DNA from: Buxus sempervirens
Taxonomy: Eukaryota > Streptophyta > Magnoliopsida > Buxales > Buxaceae
DNA: 64,000 bases
Assembly (NCBI GenBank): GCA_947561395.2
Contig: OX387192.1
Location: forward strand, 10,886,221-10,950,220
Reading direction: 5' to 3'
In this document: in pieces, positions 45,815-61,000 of the stretch
Layout of the letters: each line of letters opens with the position of its first letter
How positions within the stretch are numbered: position 1 is the first letter of the stretch
Notes under the pieces: model-generated
Seen by the model: the letters and a program-made list of their open reading frames with translations, nothing else
The model's database searches: none
Told to the model about the DNA's origin: nothing
Program-made: the position numbers and the translations under genes

Positions 45815-46064
45815 TAAGTAGATGGTGCGTAGGATGGCTGTTCTTCTGCATCTATTTGTTGAAAATTTATATTTATTCCCAGTGTGATTGTGTTGATTTT
45901 TTCTTTCAGTTGAACTACTGAAATTTTATTTTTAATCTCTTGTTTTTTTGCGTTTGATAATTGGAGTATAAATTTCTTGAATAAAGATCCACCATTAACT
46001 GAAGAATTATTTACAGATAGTCTACCATTAGCTTCATATGCATCTCATCTTCAGTTAGTCTGTA

Positions 46065-49000
46065 ATGGCAGCAGTTGACTCCTCCCCATCACTGGATATT
46101 TTAGGTACTTTCCAGTGCTTCCTGCTATCCAGACTTTAATTGTTCTTCTCTTCTGTAACTAGTTTTTTTTTTTGCTTTTCAAGTTCATGAACCACAAAGA
46201 TTCTCCCTCTGGACTGGACCGCCTTTTAGTAATGGACAACCCCATGTCAAGGTCGAAAGAGTCCCCTGCACAGCTACAAATTTTAGCAAAGATGGATCCA
46301 GACTCTTGGTAAAAAAATCTGACTCTGCCATTAGCATATATGACTGCGGAACCTACACAGAAATTAGATCCTTTGAGATCCCTGGTGTCCTTGCAGCCAC
46401 CTTGTCTCCTTGTGGGACATATCTGCAGACCTTCCAAAAATCCTCAACACCCCAGGATAAGAACTTGATCTTGTGGAAGACAGAGACTGGAGATCTGGTT
46501 TATAGTCAGTTCCAGAAGAACATGTCAAAAACCACATGGTATTCTATGACATCACTTCTTTTATTTTTACACTCTGGACTTTAATATTGTGTATGAGTGA
46601 TGTTAAATTGATTTATTTTTGGGTCACGTAGGCCCTCGATCCAATTTAGCTCTGATGAAGCTGTTGCCTGTCGATTGGCAACAAATGAGATACAATTTTT
46701 TTATGCTGGAGATTTTACCAAAGGAGTTATATATCGGCTTCGCATCCCTGGTGTTTCTGCAGTGGAGCTTTCTAAGGCTCCTGGATCTCATGTTGCAGCA
46801 TTTGTTCCAGAATCTAAGGTTAGTGCTTCTTAAAGATCCAGTGAACATTTTATGTTCTATGAAAACTAGGAGAACTGCAGATATATGCAATGTAGTTTAT
46901 TGATATCTAGGACATATAACATTCAAAATGCATGGCATAGTCATGTTATCCCATTTAATGGATATGGATGATCTAATGAACGCTGCAGTTGCTACTGATG
47001 CAGCAGGCATCATGAATTATGCCTGAATTTTTTATTTGAATCACATTTCCTTTTGTGCAGGGAATCCCTGCCAGTGTTCAGATTTTTGCTTGTGGGAATG
47101 ATTCACAGACTCAACCAGTTGCTCGACGCAGTTTCTTCCGCTGCTCTACAGTGCAATTGAGTTGGAATCAAGGCTCTACTGGCCTTCTAGTTGTTGCACA
47201 GTCAGATGTTGATAAAACGAACCAGAGTTACTATGGAGAATCAAAGCTAAACTATTTGACAGTTGATGGAATGCATGAAGGGCTTGTCCCTCTCAGTATG
47301 TTTTTGGAGTTTAATTTGGAAAAATTAAGTTAAAATTTGTGGTCTGGCTGTGACTGATGGTTGGGCATGTTTTCAGAAAAAGAAGGACCTGTTCATGATG
47401 TTCAATGGTCTTGTTCTGGTTGCGAATTTGCTGTTGTTTATGGATGTATCCTCTTCTCCATATTCACGTCATGGGTGCCTTTCCATTTGGATCATACAGA
47501 AATACTATTAACTATTCTTCGTGATTTTAAAAACTTGGATGTTTCCCTTTCCACCTTAAATAATTTGTGTTGCTTAGTCTCTCTCCATGTTTTTTTATAG
47601 AGTTCCTTGACTTAATCTCAGTTATGCCTGCAAGAGCAACAGTTTTCGACAGGAAGTGCAATCCACTACTTGAACTTGGATCAGGCCCATACAATACTAT
47701 TAGATGGAACCCTAAAGGGAAGTGTATCCTTTATCTGAGAAATTCACATTCTAGCTTTCAAGTTACAATGTTTACTATGACTTTGATTCAGACTTTGAGC
47801 TCTAGAAGTTCATATTAATCTTCCGTCTGTTGCCTTGACTCTGGATATAGTTCTGTGTTTGGCAGGTTTTGGTAACTTGCCTGGTGATATGGTATGTGTT
47901 TTGATTTTTTTTAGTTCATATCTCTTGAATTCTTTTTGTTTTTATCTCAGTTTCTATTACATTATTGTGACTTATACCTATGCTCTAATTGACCTTTTTG
48001 TTTTCAAATAAATGTCTTAGTAGAAAAAAGATGTTGCTATAACTCTTTTTTTTTATCCTGCTAAGTATTCAATCTAAGTTCTCGAGTTATCTAAATCCTG
48101 AATTATGTTGTAGATTCTCCGCAACATGCATGAGATATAGTATCTATACATATTAGTTGCACAACAACAGGAAGTGGTCTGTCCCAATGAATTGGGGATC
48201 CATATTACTTATAATGTTAATAATATGTTATATGTAATGGTTTATAATATTATTTTATTTTTTGATAAGTGATCAAAATCTGTTAAAGTAAGAAAGAAAA
48301 AAGATTAGATAACAGTATTTGTCATTATAGAATGTCATTCTCCCTTATACTTTACATATGCATGCTTAAATATTTGAGGATGGGTTTTTTTCCCCTCAGC
48401 ACAACCACCCAAAGTGACATACATAACTGTTTTAGATAGATGAAAAAGAGAATCTATATATGTTAATTAAATTTGTGACTCATGGCAAGTTGGATGGAGC
48501 ATGAGTAGTCAGTATATATTGACTGGAGATGTAGTAAGATTTAAGATTTGGGAGAAAGTTATTGGACTAGTAAGAATTTACCACCCTGTTTTATCTAGAA
48601 AAGAAATCTTAAAGTAATGAAGTTTTACATTTTGTACACCATTTTATTTCTAGTAAATGCATCCGATGGAAAATCTTACCTGTGGGAGAATTGAGGCTAA
48701 AAATTAGCCAAGCTGAGCCAAGCCAAGTGGAGCTTCTGCTTGTTACTATATGTACATGCTGAGGCTTGACTCAAGCTCTTCAAAAATTTCGATGCTATAT
48801 TTTGTTCAGGCTGATAAAAAAATCGGTACCTTTGGTGTCAGCTTGGCCTAGTATTGTAATGGGACTGTCAAAGTACAAAAGCCACTGATTGCGCTAAAAA
48901 TTCCGTAATTCCAAGAATCAAGGCTAAGATGCCCATTTGTAATGAAAGCAACTGGTGTTAAGTCACCTTCATAAACCAAGTGGCTTGAAATTTTTAGGTC

Positions 49001-52000
49001 CAACTAGACTTTATACATAAGAGAGATAATGCCAAAGATTAAGTGCTCTAGACTTTTGAGGTTAGGACGAGGAAGTTGGCATGTTCAGATCAACTCAATC
49101 GAGATCATGAGTATGGATAATTGGTTACCGAAAATATGATTGTGACACTAGAATTAATGCTGAAACTTCTTCATTGTGACCATGATTTGCCATGCGAGCA
49201 AAATTCCACCAATGCCGACTATAAGCAGTTTCAGTGGTTTCAATGTAGTACCAATATAGGTTAGGAAATGGGTGAAATGAGTGTGACGTGCCGTTAATGC
49301 CATCCATTTTGCAATCAAAATGGGTGAGATTCTGTTTGTTTGCCTTTTTCAATAAACAGCATAAGCGATATTTCGACTTTGCTGAGTGAGAACTTTAAAG
49401 AAAAAAATAGAGAAACCTTGAGGAGAGAGAGGGAAGGCAGAGGACACAAGAGGGGAGATAGGAGGAGGAGGGCGTACATGTCTGTCACTTGCCTTTGCTC
49501 CTTAAATAAAAATTAACTATCACATAAAGAAATGACTGCAAAATAGAGAGGATGGGAGTAGAGAGGTGAAGGGCAGGGGTGGTGGTGGTGGTTGGGGTTG
49601 AGAGAAGAGAGGGAAAGAGGGAGGCAAGGAGGGATAATGAATAGGGGGTCAAGTGTTGTTGGCATACTTGGTAGCCTTGTCTCCCACTCTTTTAATCTTC
49701 CTTCTTAATCTTTTTTTTTTCTTTTTTAGTTTTTAGTTTTTAGTTTTTTTTTTTTGAGAGCCTTCTCTTTTGTCAGTTGATAGAAGAGATATATAGCTTG
49801 GGTGTTGCAGATGAAAAGAGAGATGGAAAGAAGGGATGGAAGAGAGAGAGAGAGAGAGACGAGGAGGGTGTTGCCAGTTTCACCCACCTCTTGACTCCTT
49901 TTTTCTTTTCCTTCTTATGATTGCCTCATCTTCTATCAATTGATGGAAGAGGGATATATATATATAGTACTTTTTGCATCTATATCCTTACATTATGATA
50001 TATTTGCATCTATATCCTCTTGTTTTAACATTTGTATTTATACCCCTCCGTTTAGCATAATTGTTGCAACTGTACCTCTAACGTTATATTCCGTTAACTT
50101 TTGATGTTTATTTTGTTAAATGATTAATGTAACTTTTTCTAAGATGAAAATATTAAATTACCAAGTGACTATATGGCTATGCTAAGTTTTAATGTATAAA
50201 TATAAATTGGGCAAATTAATATCATTGACTTAAGGTCTCTAGATGCAATATATATAATAATACAAGGACATAAATGATAATATAAGATAGCATTGGAGGA
50301 TAAATGTAAAATATTTGTATTGTATAGAAGGTTATATTATTTATTTAATAAAAAACAAACAACAAAAGTTAAACGACTTTAACATCAGGGATATGAATGT
50401 AATGATTCTGCTAAATAAAGGGTTATAAATATAAATATTAAAAACAAGAGGATATAGAAGCAACTATAACATAATGTTAGGATATGAATGCAAAAAGCCC
50501 TATCTATATATATATATGCTAATATTTATTACATTTATCTATATAACTGTAAATTTTTTAACTTGTAAAAATATATTAGGGCAATATATATAGAGTTAAA
50601 AATAATAAAAAATAAAACAATATTAGGACAATATTATTATATTCCTAATAGGTATATTATTATTATATATAATATACTTATATATATATATTTGATCAGT
50701 AAAAGGATTATATATTATATATGATAAAATAAAAGAGTACAAGGTACAAAAACAGTGTACCAATTAAAAACAGAATATAGGCCAGCCTCCCAAAAAGAAG
50801 AAGAGCAAAAAAACTACACCCCCAAAACATCCAAGAATGCTTCATAGTATAAGAACACTTTTAGCTGAACAGCAGAGAAGGATAGAAGCTGAGAAGACCA
50901 CCAGAACAGCAACTTTAACACCTTCACCAGTAGTCTCTCTGAACTCGATTCCCTATTCCTGAATATTCTTCTGTTTCTCTCCCCCCAGATAGCCCAACAA
51001 ATTGCTGCAGGTACCATATTCCAAAGCTTTGACATGATAGATTTCCCTCTTTTCCATTCCCAAGCAATGTAATAGAAGGTGGTCCACACTATCTTCACTG
51101 CATTTACACATGGCACATCTGTTTGGAAGATACCTGCCCTTGTTCTTCAAGTGGTCCACTGTTAGGATCTTGTCTAGAGCTGCTGTCCATAGAAAGAACC
51201 CAACTTTTGAGGGAATGCAGCTGTTCCAAGCTAGTCTGGGCCAGTTATATTCTGATCCATCGTTTACCAGAAACTTAAAAGCAGATTTACTAAGAATACC
51301 CCCGACTGTCTTTGTTCCATAGCCTGGCATCTTCATTTGGGGCCAACTTGGCTTCATATAGCATCTGCATCATCTCCATTAGCTCTTCCATTTCTCTATC
51401 CGAAAGGTCTCTCCTGAATTCTATGTTCCAAACCTTGTCATAATTGGATCGGATGAGCATGTCTCTAACACTCGAGGATTGATTTTTACTGATCTTGTAC
51501 ATTATTGGGAATATATCTCTGAGAGTAAGGTTATCATACCACTTATCCTCCCAAAACATGATTCTAGAACCAGAACCAACTAAAAAATTGTAGTAGTTTC
51601 TTACCTCAGGAATTAGCTTCAAAATAGGTCTCCATAGGCTTACTCCAAATGGTGTGCGTTAAATGTACTTGGGAACCAGTTCCCCCAACTGCACCAATAT
51701 TTATGGCTGATGACCTCTCCATAAGCTCCCTAGCTCCAACCCAAACCTCCAAATCCACTTCTGTAAAAGAGCTTTGTTAAATAAGGATAATGACCTCAAG
51801 TCCAAACCCCCATTCTCTCACAGGTTTGCAAATGTCCTTCCATTTTACTAGATGGTACTTGTCTTCCCCATCCAGCCCTTCCCAAAGGAAATTCCTCTGA
51901 ATTTGTTCAGCTCTTTTGGCAATTGAAGTCAGAATCTTCAAAATATACATGAAATAGGTAGGAAGATTCGTTAGAGAACTCTTTAGCAATGTTAACTTAC

Positions 52001-55000
52001 CGCCTTTTGATAAAACACGGCTCTTCCATGAGGCTAACTTTCTCTCCATCCTCTCTAGCATTGGCGCCAACACCGATGAATTCTAGTATGCTACGCCTAA
52101 AGGAATTCCTAGGTATGTAATAGGTAGATTTCCAGATTTTCTTCCCAAAACAGAATTCCCATGTTAGTAACCTCACTCATGTTGAAAAGAACACTCTTAC
52201 CCAGATTCACCTTAAGACCCGAACAAGCCTCAAAGCATAAGAGAATTTTGTTAAGCAGGATCAGTTGTTGAGCTGAGGGGTTGCAAAATAACATGATGTC
52301 ATCCCACAAATAGGAGATGAGATATAGACAAACCCCCTCCCCCAATAGGCACTCATAACAAATCAAACTCCACCGCTCTCTTAGTAAGGCGGCTGAAAGA
52401 TTCCATGACTACTGTGAAGAGAAGTGGAGAGAGAGGGTCCCCTTGACGTCAACTCCACGAAGTTTGGAAAAAACCAACTAAAGATCCATTAACTAAAACT
52501 GACATACGGGCTGTAGATATGCAGAAGCTGATCCAACATCTCTATCTATCTCCAAAGCCCATTCGTCAAAGTGGATAAATGAGAAACTTCCAATTAACAT
52601 GATCATAGGCCTTTTGAAGATCCAGGTTGCATAAAACCTTCTCCTTCATCTCCTTCATACAAGAATAAATACATTCACTTGCAATTAAAACCCCATCCAC
52701 TATTTTCTGGCCTCCCACAAGTGAACTTTGAGAGGAAGATATCAAAGACGGTAATACTTTCCTCAATCTACAAGCTAACAGCTTAGCTAGTATCTTATAA
52801 ATGCTTCCGACCAAACTTATGGGTCTGAAATCCCTCAGATCACAAGCACCATCCTTCTTGGGAATCAAGGCTAGGAAGGTTGCATTGAGACATTTTTCGA
52901 AACAGCAGCCATTGTGAAATTCTTGGTGAGCCTCCACCTAGTCCTTCTTAATTATATGCCAGCAAGCTTTGTAAAATGCTAGCGTGAAGCCATTCGGACT
53001 AGGCGCTTTATCGCCTTCTAGCTGAAAAATGGTATCCTTAATTTCATCTTCCGAAAATTGGCGCTCCAGCGTATCCCATTCCTCTTTCAATAGCATACTG
53101 AACTCTAGACCATCTAATGACTATCTGAAAGAGGATTCCTCAGCATATAGCTTGGCATAAAAATCTGAAACAGCCCTCTTTATATTGTCTTCCCCTACGA
53201 CAGTGTGGCCTTCGTTCTTCAGTTTGGAGATAGCATTTATCCTATGTCGAGCATTCGCCATGCGGTGGAAGAAGGCAGTATTTCTATCACCTGATTTCAG
53301 CCAAAGGGCACGGGACTTTTGCCCCCAACTAATTTCTTGCCTCTTTGCCCATTTCTTAAACTATATTTTCAAGTTTTCACTCATAATCCATTCGGATTGC
53401 AGTAGCTCATTCCTCTCTTCCTTGGGGTCCAAAGTCTTTATTTGGTCCATTAGGCTTGTCATGTGATCATCAACTTGCCCAAATTCTGACTTGTTCCAAG
53501 CCTTAATCTTTAGCTTTAGCTCCTTAATTTTCTGGCTAAAAATGTGGCTTGGAGAGCCTCGGATCTGAACTCCATTCCACCATTCCTCCACCTTCTTCAG
53601 AAAAGTTTCTTCTTCCAACCACAGGTTTTCGAATCTGAAGGGAGAGGCCTTAGAGATACCATTCGAATTCTTTAGCAAAAGAGGAATATGATCTGAAACT
53701 GGCCTAGGCAATGCATCACCAAGTGATCAGGGAATAGGTCATCCCATCCAAGAGATATAAAAAATCTATCAATCTTTGATAGGGATGGAATTGACTGATT
53801 GTTTGACCAAGTGAAGTTTGCTCCCTCAATAGGCACGTCAATAAGGTTGAAACGATTAAGAAAGTCCGTGAAACTCTGCATATCAGAAGAGATGTATCTG
53901 CATCCCACCCTCTCAGATGGGAACCAAATCTCATTGAAATCACCTCCTACACACCAAGGAATTGAAATGCCTTGTCTCATCTCTGCCAATTCTTCCCAAA
54001 GCTAACAGTAAGAACCACATTATTAGGCCCATAAACACTATAAAACTGGAACACTTCTGCATTTCTTGAGTCTTGGAGAAGAACTGAAACGGAAAAGCTC
54101 GCAATCCAAGATTTGCAGAGCTTCAGGAACGACTCCTTCCAAGCCAAAATAATGCCACCAGCAGACCCCCTAGCTGGTAAAAATACCCATTGAACTCCTG
54201 ATTGCCCCCACACTTGATTAATAGTAACTCTGGTCACCTTCTCAAATTTAGATTCCTGAAGCATCGGAATATCACGGTCCCAAGAGCTGACGGCAGCCTT
54301 AACTGATTGCCTCTTGTCCTCTGCATTCAGCCCACAAAGATTCCATGAAAGAATACTAAGCTTCATTGAGATACAACTCCCCCTTTCTAGAGCACCGCCT
54401 AATACCAGAGTGACCTGAAGGCTTCAACTTGTCAGATATGGACCACACCAACTTGTTGAGCTCCCTTTCTTTCCTTTTATTGGCAAAGGCTAATTTCTAG
54501 TGTTGATTTTCAATAGGTACATTAAACGACAGCAGTTCCCCCTCAAAACCTTCACACGACACACCCAGAAAATTACTCGTCTCCATAATTCTGTCCAACA
54601 CCCACTCATAAAATATATTATTAACAATATACATATTATTAACAATATACTTATATATATTGGTAATAATATATTTTTATTATTATCAATAAGAATATAT
54701 CATTACATTTTCTCATTTATCAGTTTTTTTAAATTTTTGTGTATTTCTTATACTTTTAATATTTTTTTCAAAAAAATTTCAGCATGGAAACACAAAAAAA
54801 TTCAGCGGCACAAGTGGGTTGCAGGCAAAATTTCTCTGAAATAGGACACGAGGCCTTGGGTGGAATGGCACCAAAACTGGCACAATGATGTTGATTCTAA
54901 CAACATTTTATAATCCAATGCTTGACAAAAAAATAATAGGATATCCGAGTGAAGTAATTCGTGGAATGGAAACAACATGGAGGTTGCATGAGTAGAGGAT

Positions 55001-58000
55001 GGGTTGATCAGATGTAGCATAGCAGAGTGCTGAATGCATATTGGGACAGACTTCACGTCATTTCAGTATTGTTGACCTATTTAATCCGTGTTGGATGTCC
55101 AATTGGGCGAGTGGTTAAAAGATGACCAACACTGAATAAATTAAGTTAAATACCCTTTCCTAGGTCTCTATATGCTAAGAATTCTGTGTAAACGTGAACA
55201 AAATTGTTTGGGATTGGTATGCCTTGAGTTTATGTGCATATGCACTGCACGGGTGTTGGATTTGTCCAATTTTGAACAGGACATGCCCATGTATTGACCT
55301 TATACTTAAATTTTGGGCCCATAAGCTTTCACGGGCTGGCTCATTTACACCTCCTTTTATGCCAGAGACAAGTGCTTCAAAATGCAGGTTTTACGCTAAA
55401 TTTCTTTGGTTCCATTGCGCAGATTCCTTTGGAAATCATACAGGTGGTCAGAACTTCCCTTTTTTTTTTTTTGGGTGTTTCCTCCATTGTTTGGGGGATT
55501 TTCACCCCAATTTGATAGGTTTTTTTTTTATCCAGGGACACCCTCAGAGACCATGGAGTGTTTCTTGTATAAATAATGAAAATTCTTTGTTCATTCTGTT
55601 AACATGTAATTTCCATGGATTCCCCAATTAGAAACTGAGCCAGCAGACTGTCTTGACAAGGATGGTGTTGGTTGAGACTTTGTATGAAGAATCTTTTTTT
55701 TTTTTTAGCTTTGTTATTTTGCTTTTTGAGGCTTTCTTTATTGCAACCTTTTTCTTGGAGCCCATCTTCTGTCATATTTTTTATTTTACTCAAAAAAAAA
55801 AAAAAGATGGAATCTCGTTTTAATGATAATGATAGTGCCAAGGCATGGTAATATTTCTTTTCTGCTGACATGATCTTGTTGCTCCATGGTTGGTTATATT
55901 GTTCTCCTTTTCCCAACTAACGGCTTCCTTCGTACGTTTCCTTGTTTAGCATCTCTAGTTACTCCAAACTATTTGTCTAAATTATGCCATGGACCTTTGT
56001 TAGTGAATAGAATGCTGTTGAAATGTTGTCTTGTCTGTTATTTTCTGACATACTGCTTCCTTCCTCTAGGCATTTTGGGACTATTCAGAGAAAAAACTGC
56101 TTGGAACGACTAAGGCTGAATGCTCTGTAACAAGTGAATGGTCCCCAAATGGGTGCTACTTTTTGACTGCCACTACAGCTCCAAGATTACAGATTGATAA
56201 TGGGTATGGATATCTTTTATGTGTGTATTCTCTCTCTCTCACATTCAAGAAAACAGATATATTTATGTGTGCGTGTGTGTGTGTATATATATATATGAGG
56301 GCAAGTTCCTTAATACTTGGCTCATACGAATCTTCCATATGTGCACCCATATTTACTACATAGCGATTGTTTGGAGTTTTGGATCAACATGGAAGTACCA
56401 ATTCAATATTTAAGCACAGTGAGGCTTTCTGATAAAAATCACATTACTAAGTTACATTTTGCTATCTGATTTAATAGTTGCAAATGGTTGATGCCAAAAT
56501 ACTATAGTATGATGCAAGATTGTCCTATCAATGGTTTAATTGAATGGATAACTGTGTCAAAGTATGGTGATTTTTTGTGGCAAGTCCCATGATCCTAAAA
56601 CATGATGAGGGTAAGAACGGGGAGGTTTCTCATGCGCTACACATAAGGAACTTGGCTTTTGTAGAATGGGTAGGTTAGAGTCCCATAATCCAAAAAGAAT
56701 TAGACAGATTTCCTTTCAGCTGACAAACAAGTGCCATGTGTGTTCCTTCTGTATATGTGGGTAAGAATGGGAAGGTTTCTGGTACACATAAGAAACTTGC
56801 CCTGTATATATATTTGTATTTATCCTCCTATATATTGGCCTTTGGACTTAACTATAGACAAGTTACTCATCTGGACCTATATCTGAGTGCCGGTTCGGAT
56901 GGTAGGGAGTTCAGATCCTTAAGGAAAGCATAAGTCGTTATGTCTGGAGCTGAACTGGAAAGTGGATTTACTTTTCTGAATCTAGTTAGACATTGTGGTC
57001 ACTTCTGTCTTAAACCTGTAGAAATGGCATAAGTGGTTATGTCTGGAGCTGAACTGGAAATTGGATTTACTTTTCTGAATCTATTTAGACGTTGTGGTCA
57101 CTTCTGTCTTAAACCGCAGAAATATCAAGGTTTTATTGTAAAATGTACCAAATGAAAGCTGTTGTTTAATGGAGTTTTGACGAACTGGGGAACAGATATA
57201 TGCAGATCTTGGCATGATCTATAAATAAAAAGACATTTAATTTTGACTAATTACTCTAACAAATAAAGTTTTCTGTTCAATAACTTGAGTTCTATGTCCT
57301 TGATGTTGAAATGTTTCCTGAAGGCCACCTTTGTCCTTGAATAAATATTTTTCTTGGGAAATTTATGGCAACTTTTGTTTCCTGACTATTATATTGGCAT
57401 ATTGGTAGAGTGGTGGCAGATGAGTACAAGTATTGTTAATATCAAACTTTGAACTAGACAATGTAACAACAAAATCAGTAATTCAATTGAGCCACAGCTT
57501 GATCCCAAATGATAAGAAATTTGAGAGTCAGCAATCATCTTAAGCTTCATTAAGTTTTGTATTTTATTTTATTATATTTTTGTTCGGTCTTTTCTGCCCA
57601 TCTCCTTTCTCTTGGATTTGCCTGTAAGCTCTTATGTTCTCTTTGAAGGATTAAAATTTTTCACTACGATGGGTCATTGTACTACAAGGAGATGTTTGAC
57701 AAGTTGTATCAGGTCAGTATTTTCAGTAACCTATCTGAATCAATACCACTTAGTCTTTTCTTATTCAGTTCCTTGATTTTCTTGCTAACCATTTTAACAG
57801 GCTGAATGGAGACCAGAAGCCCCAGACAAGTTTGGGGATATCACTGAACTTGTGAAGTCCATCAATTCTTTGAAAATTGAAGAGACCAAACCACAAGGTT
57901 TTTCCCCTTTTGTTTATTTGAAATTCACTTGATTATGGAATTGCGCTGCATAATTTTGGTTCATAGCTGATGCTGGATCCTTTTTAGGGCAAGGGTTGAA

Positions 58001-61000
58001 ATCTTCCCAAATTTCAACTAAAACAATCCCAACCAACCCTCCTACAAATAAGCCAGCTGCATATCGCCCACCACATGCTAAGAATGCAGCTACTATTCAG
58101 GAAGAGGTATGTAAAACTTCATTTGGCAACTGTAATGTTTAATTAGTAGTATGGATTTGAAAATTATTTTGATTAATGCATAAAAATTGTCTTGCAAGCT
58201 GCCCAGGAATTCATATCGTGAGCTTTATATATTTATCCAATCTATAAAAAGTTCCATGTGCATGTGAGCTGGTGTATAACTGTCCATTGATTGACTGACA
58301 CCCCTCTATCCAAAGTTTTAAAGATCACTATCGCCAGATATGTTGTCACTGAAGGAAATGGGAACATAATCGCTTGATATATGAATGGAAAATTGATGTT
58401 ACTTTAAATGTTGGGGAAATGTGTTACTGTTTGAGAAAAAGAGAAAGTTTTGGATGAAATCGTTTCAAAATTTTATGAGTCACTTATTTAAACATTTTAT
58501 ACCTAGATAACTCAAAAAAAAAATAAAATTACACAATGATATTAAGTAATGCATGTGTAAGGAAGAAGTCATTGACTTACATGACCAGCTACTAAAATGC
58601 CAAATGAAATGTAAATAAAATACTTTGTAGATAGAAATAAGAATATAATAGTTTTGAAGGTTTTTGACCCAAACATATGACTACGTTCGAACAATGTGCC
58701 TCAATATCATATGGACCATTTCTGCAGATAAAATTTTTGGGGTTTTTCTCAAAAACTTATTTTTATTGTATAAAATTATGACTTTTATGTCAACCATAAA
58801 CATATCTATCAATATGAAAAATTTTCATTATAAAGATATTTTATAGAATAGGCGATTCTCTCAGGCGACCTAGGAACTCTTTCGGGCATCTTCGCCAGTA
58901 AGTGTAAGTAAGAAAGGCAACTTCGCCGGTGACCACGATTCTCAGGCGTCTGTAATAGTGATTGTGCGAGTGCAAATAGGCAACTGAGTGGAGCGTTTGG
59001 TAATTGTGAAGCGGGGATTGTGCTACAAATGACATGTCCAACAGGACTAGGGGTTTCTTCAAGCAGGAGGTACCGATCGACGGTGCTGATCAAACAGGGG
59101 GATTTTTTCGGTGTGAAGTCAAGGCTCAATCCAAGACGTTCGTATTCGAAGTAGATCAGTTTCCAAGGTGTCCTCGTATTTTTGAACATTGGCGCGATCA
59201 TCGGGCAATGCTGGTTCTGGAAGATAATTTGAATAGGCAATATAAAATATGGTATTATCTGTTTGGTTAAGAGGTTGATCTAATCGGTAGCATTTAATTG
59301 GTATAGTTATTTTATGCATTAACATTTGAAATGATTGAAAGCCTGTTTTTTCGAAAATTAATCTGTAATTTTAATCAATGTTCATAAAACCATTGAAATA
59401 CATAATTTTAGATTAGTTTTTATTTTTTTGACCAATGTATTAAAAAGTGCTTCCAGCTTTTACGTACAATTGTTTGACATTTAGAGAATTAAACATTACA
59501 TGTATAGGGGAAAGCCCTAAAACTTTGATTTACCCAAACTTTTCGGTATTCTGATCTTTCAGATGCACAATTCTGTAATGAAATGCTTATCGACCCATTG
59601 CATACATGAATATGCAAGGACCTACCCAAACTTTTACTCAATGCAAGCTGTATCAAAGAAAACATTAAGGGGGAAAAATGTGGTTGTAATTTATCGTGCA
59701 TGTTTGTATCATTTCTTGATCACATGTTAAATTTCACTGAATCAATTGATAAAATGACTTTTAGGTGAAGAGTATGAGGTTTTTGAGTATCTTTGATTGA
59801 TTTAATAAAGAAAAACCATCCCCTCTTTGTTATCTTTATAAAAGAGATGCACAAATCAATGTCATCATATATCTCCTTATAGATTGTAAATAAAAATAAG
59901 ACACTGGATTTATTGGCTTTGCGAAATAGGAGGATGTACTGCTCGACATGTCAAGGGATACATCTATGTCTTGAATAATGCTTCTAAAATACCCTTAGCA
60001 TCGGTGGAGTGACTCACAATCTATGTTTTTTCTTCATATGCTTCTTTTGTGCTCACAATTTCATACACACCACAAATTTGGGGAGGAGAACAAGTTGTAT
60101 CAATAAATTAAGGAGTTGTGAAATTGAAAGCAAAGGAGTGGAGAGTCTGGGTTGGGTATATCTTACTCTAAAGGCATAAGTGAAATGGTTTACTTTCTGT
60201 CGTATTGACAGTCAAAATGAAGTTGCAAGGTTCCCCAATCAAATGGAACAAGATATCTGGTCTGCATGTTTGAAATGGTTTGTTTGATCAAGTTTTTTTG
60301 TTGACAGTAGAAATAAAGATACGTGTGATGAAGATTTCGGGTCTCTCACAATCTTTACCTTCCTGCTGAGACATTGGTTTATCTTCTACATGGACAGATG
60401 ATTGGCATATCCAGATCATCCACTAGACTGTACTTTTCTGGATAGGTTATACGAGTGATGCTGCCACCCAAGTCAAATTAATACACTTCTAATGGCTCTT
60501 GTCGAATGTAATTTAATCATCAAATTTATGATATTCTTTTTCTGAGTTCCCAGAAACAATGATATAGGAGTAAGGTGGCATTTCTGTTTGAAGACGTCTG
60601 TTTTCATGGCAGATACTTGTTAAAAATATTTTAGCAAGTGAGGTCTTGCCCATCCTCCTCATATAAAGCCAGCAAACCTCAGTCCTGAATTGATCACACA
60701 TCAATCTCGACTTCCATGCCACATTTAATCTCTTAGAGTTTTAGTGGATTTTCTTCATCTAAATTGATTACTGTGTTTCTATTAGTTATTATTTTTCTTT
60801 TGTTGTTATTTTTCTTTAATGGACATCTACTCACTGTTAATGCTTTTCAATATTGCAGTTGTTTGGAGGTGGTCCTACAGAGTGAGTTCATTAATTAATT
60901 TTTTTCCATCAGTTGTATAGGAATGTACAGTGTAGGTGCTTATAAAGCATGCTTTTTGCAATAATTATTTTTTTTTTTCCATTTATTTAGAGAAACGAGC

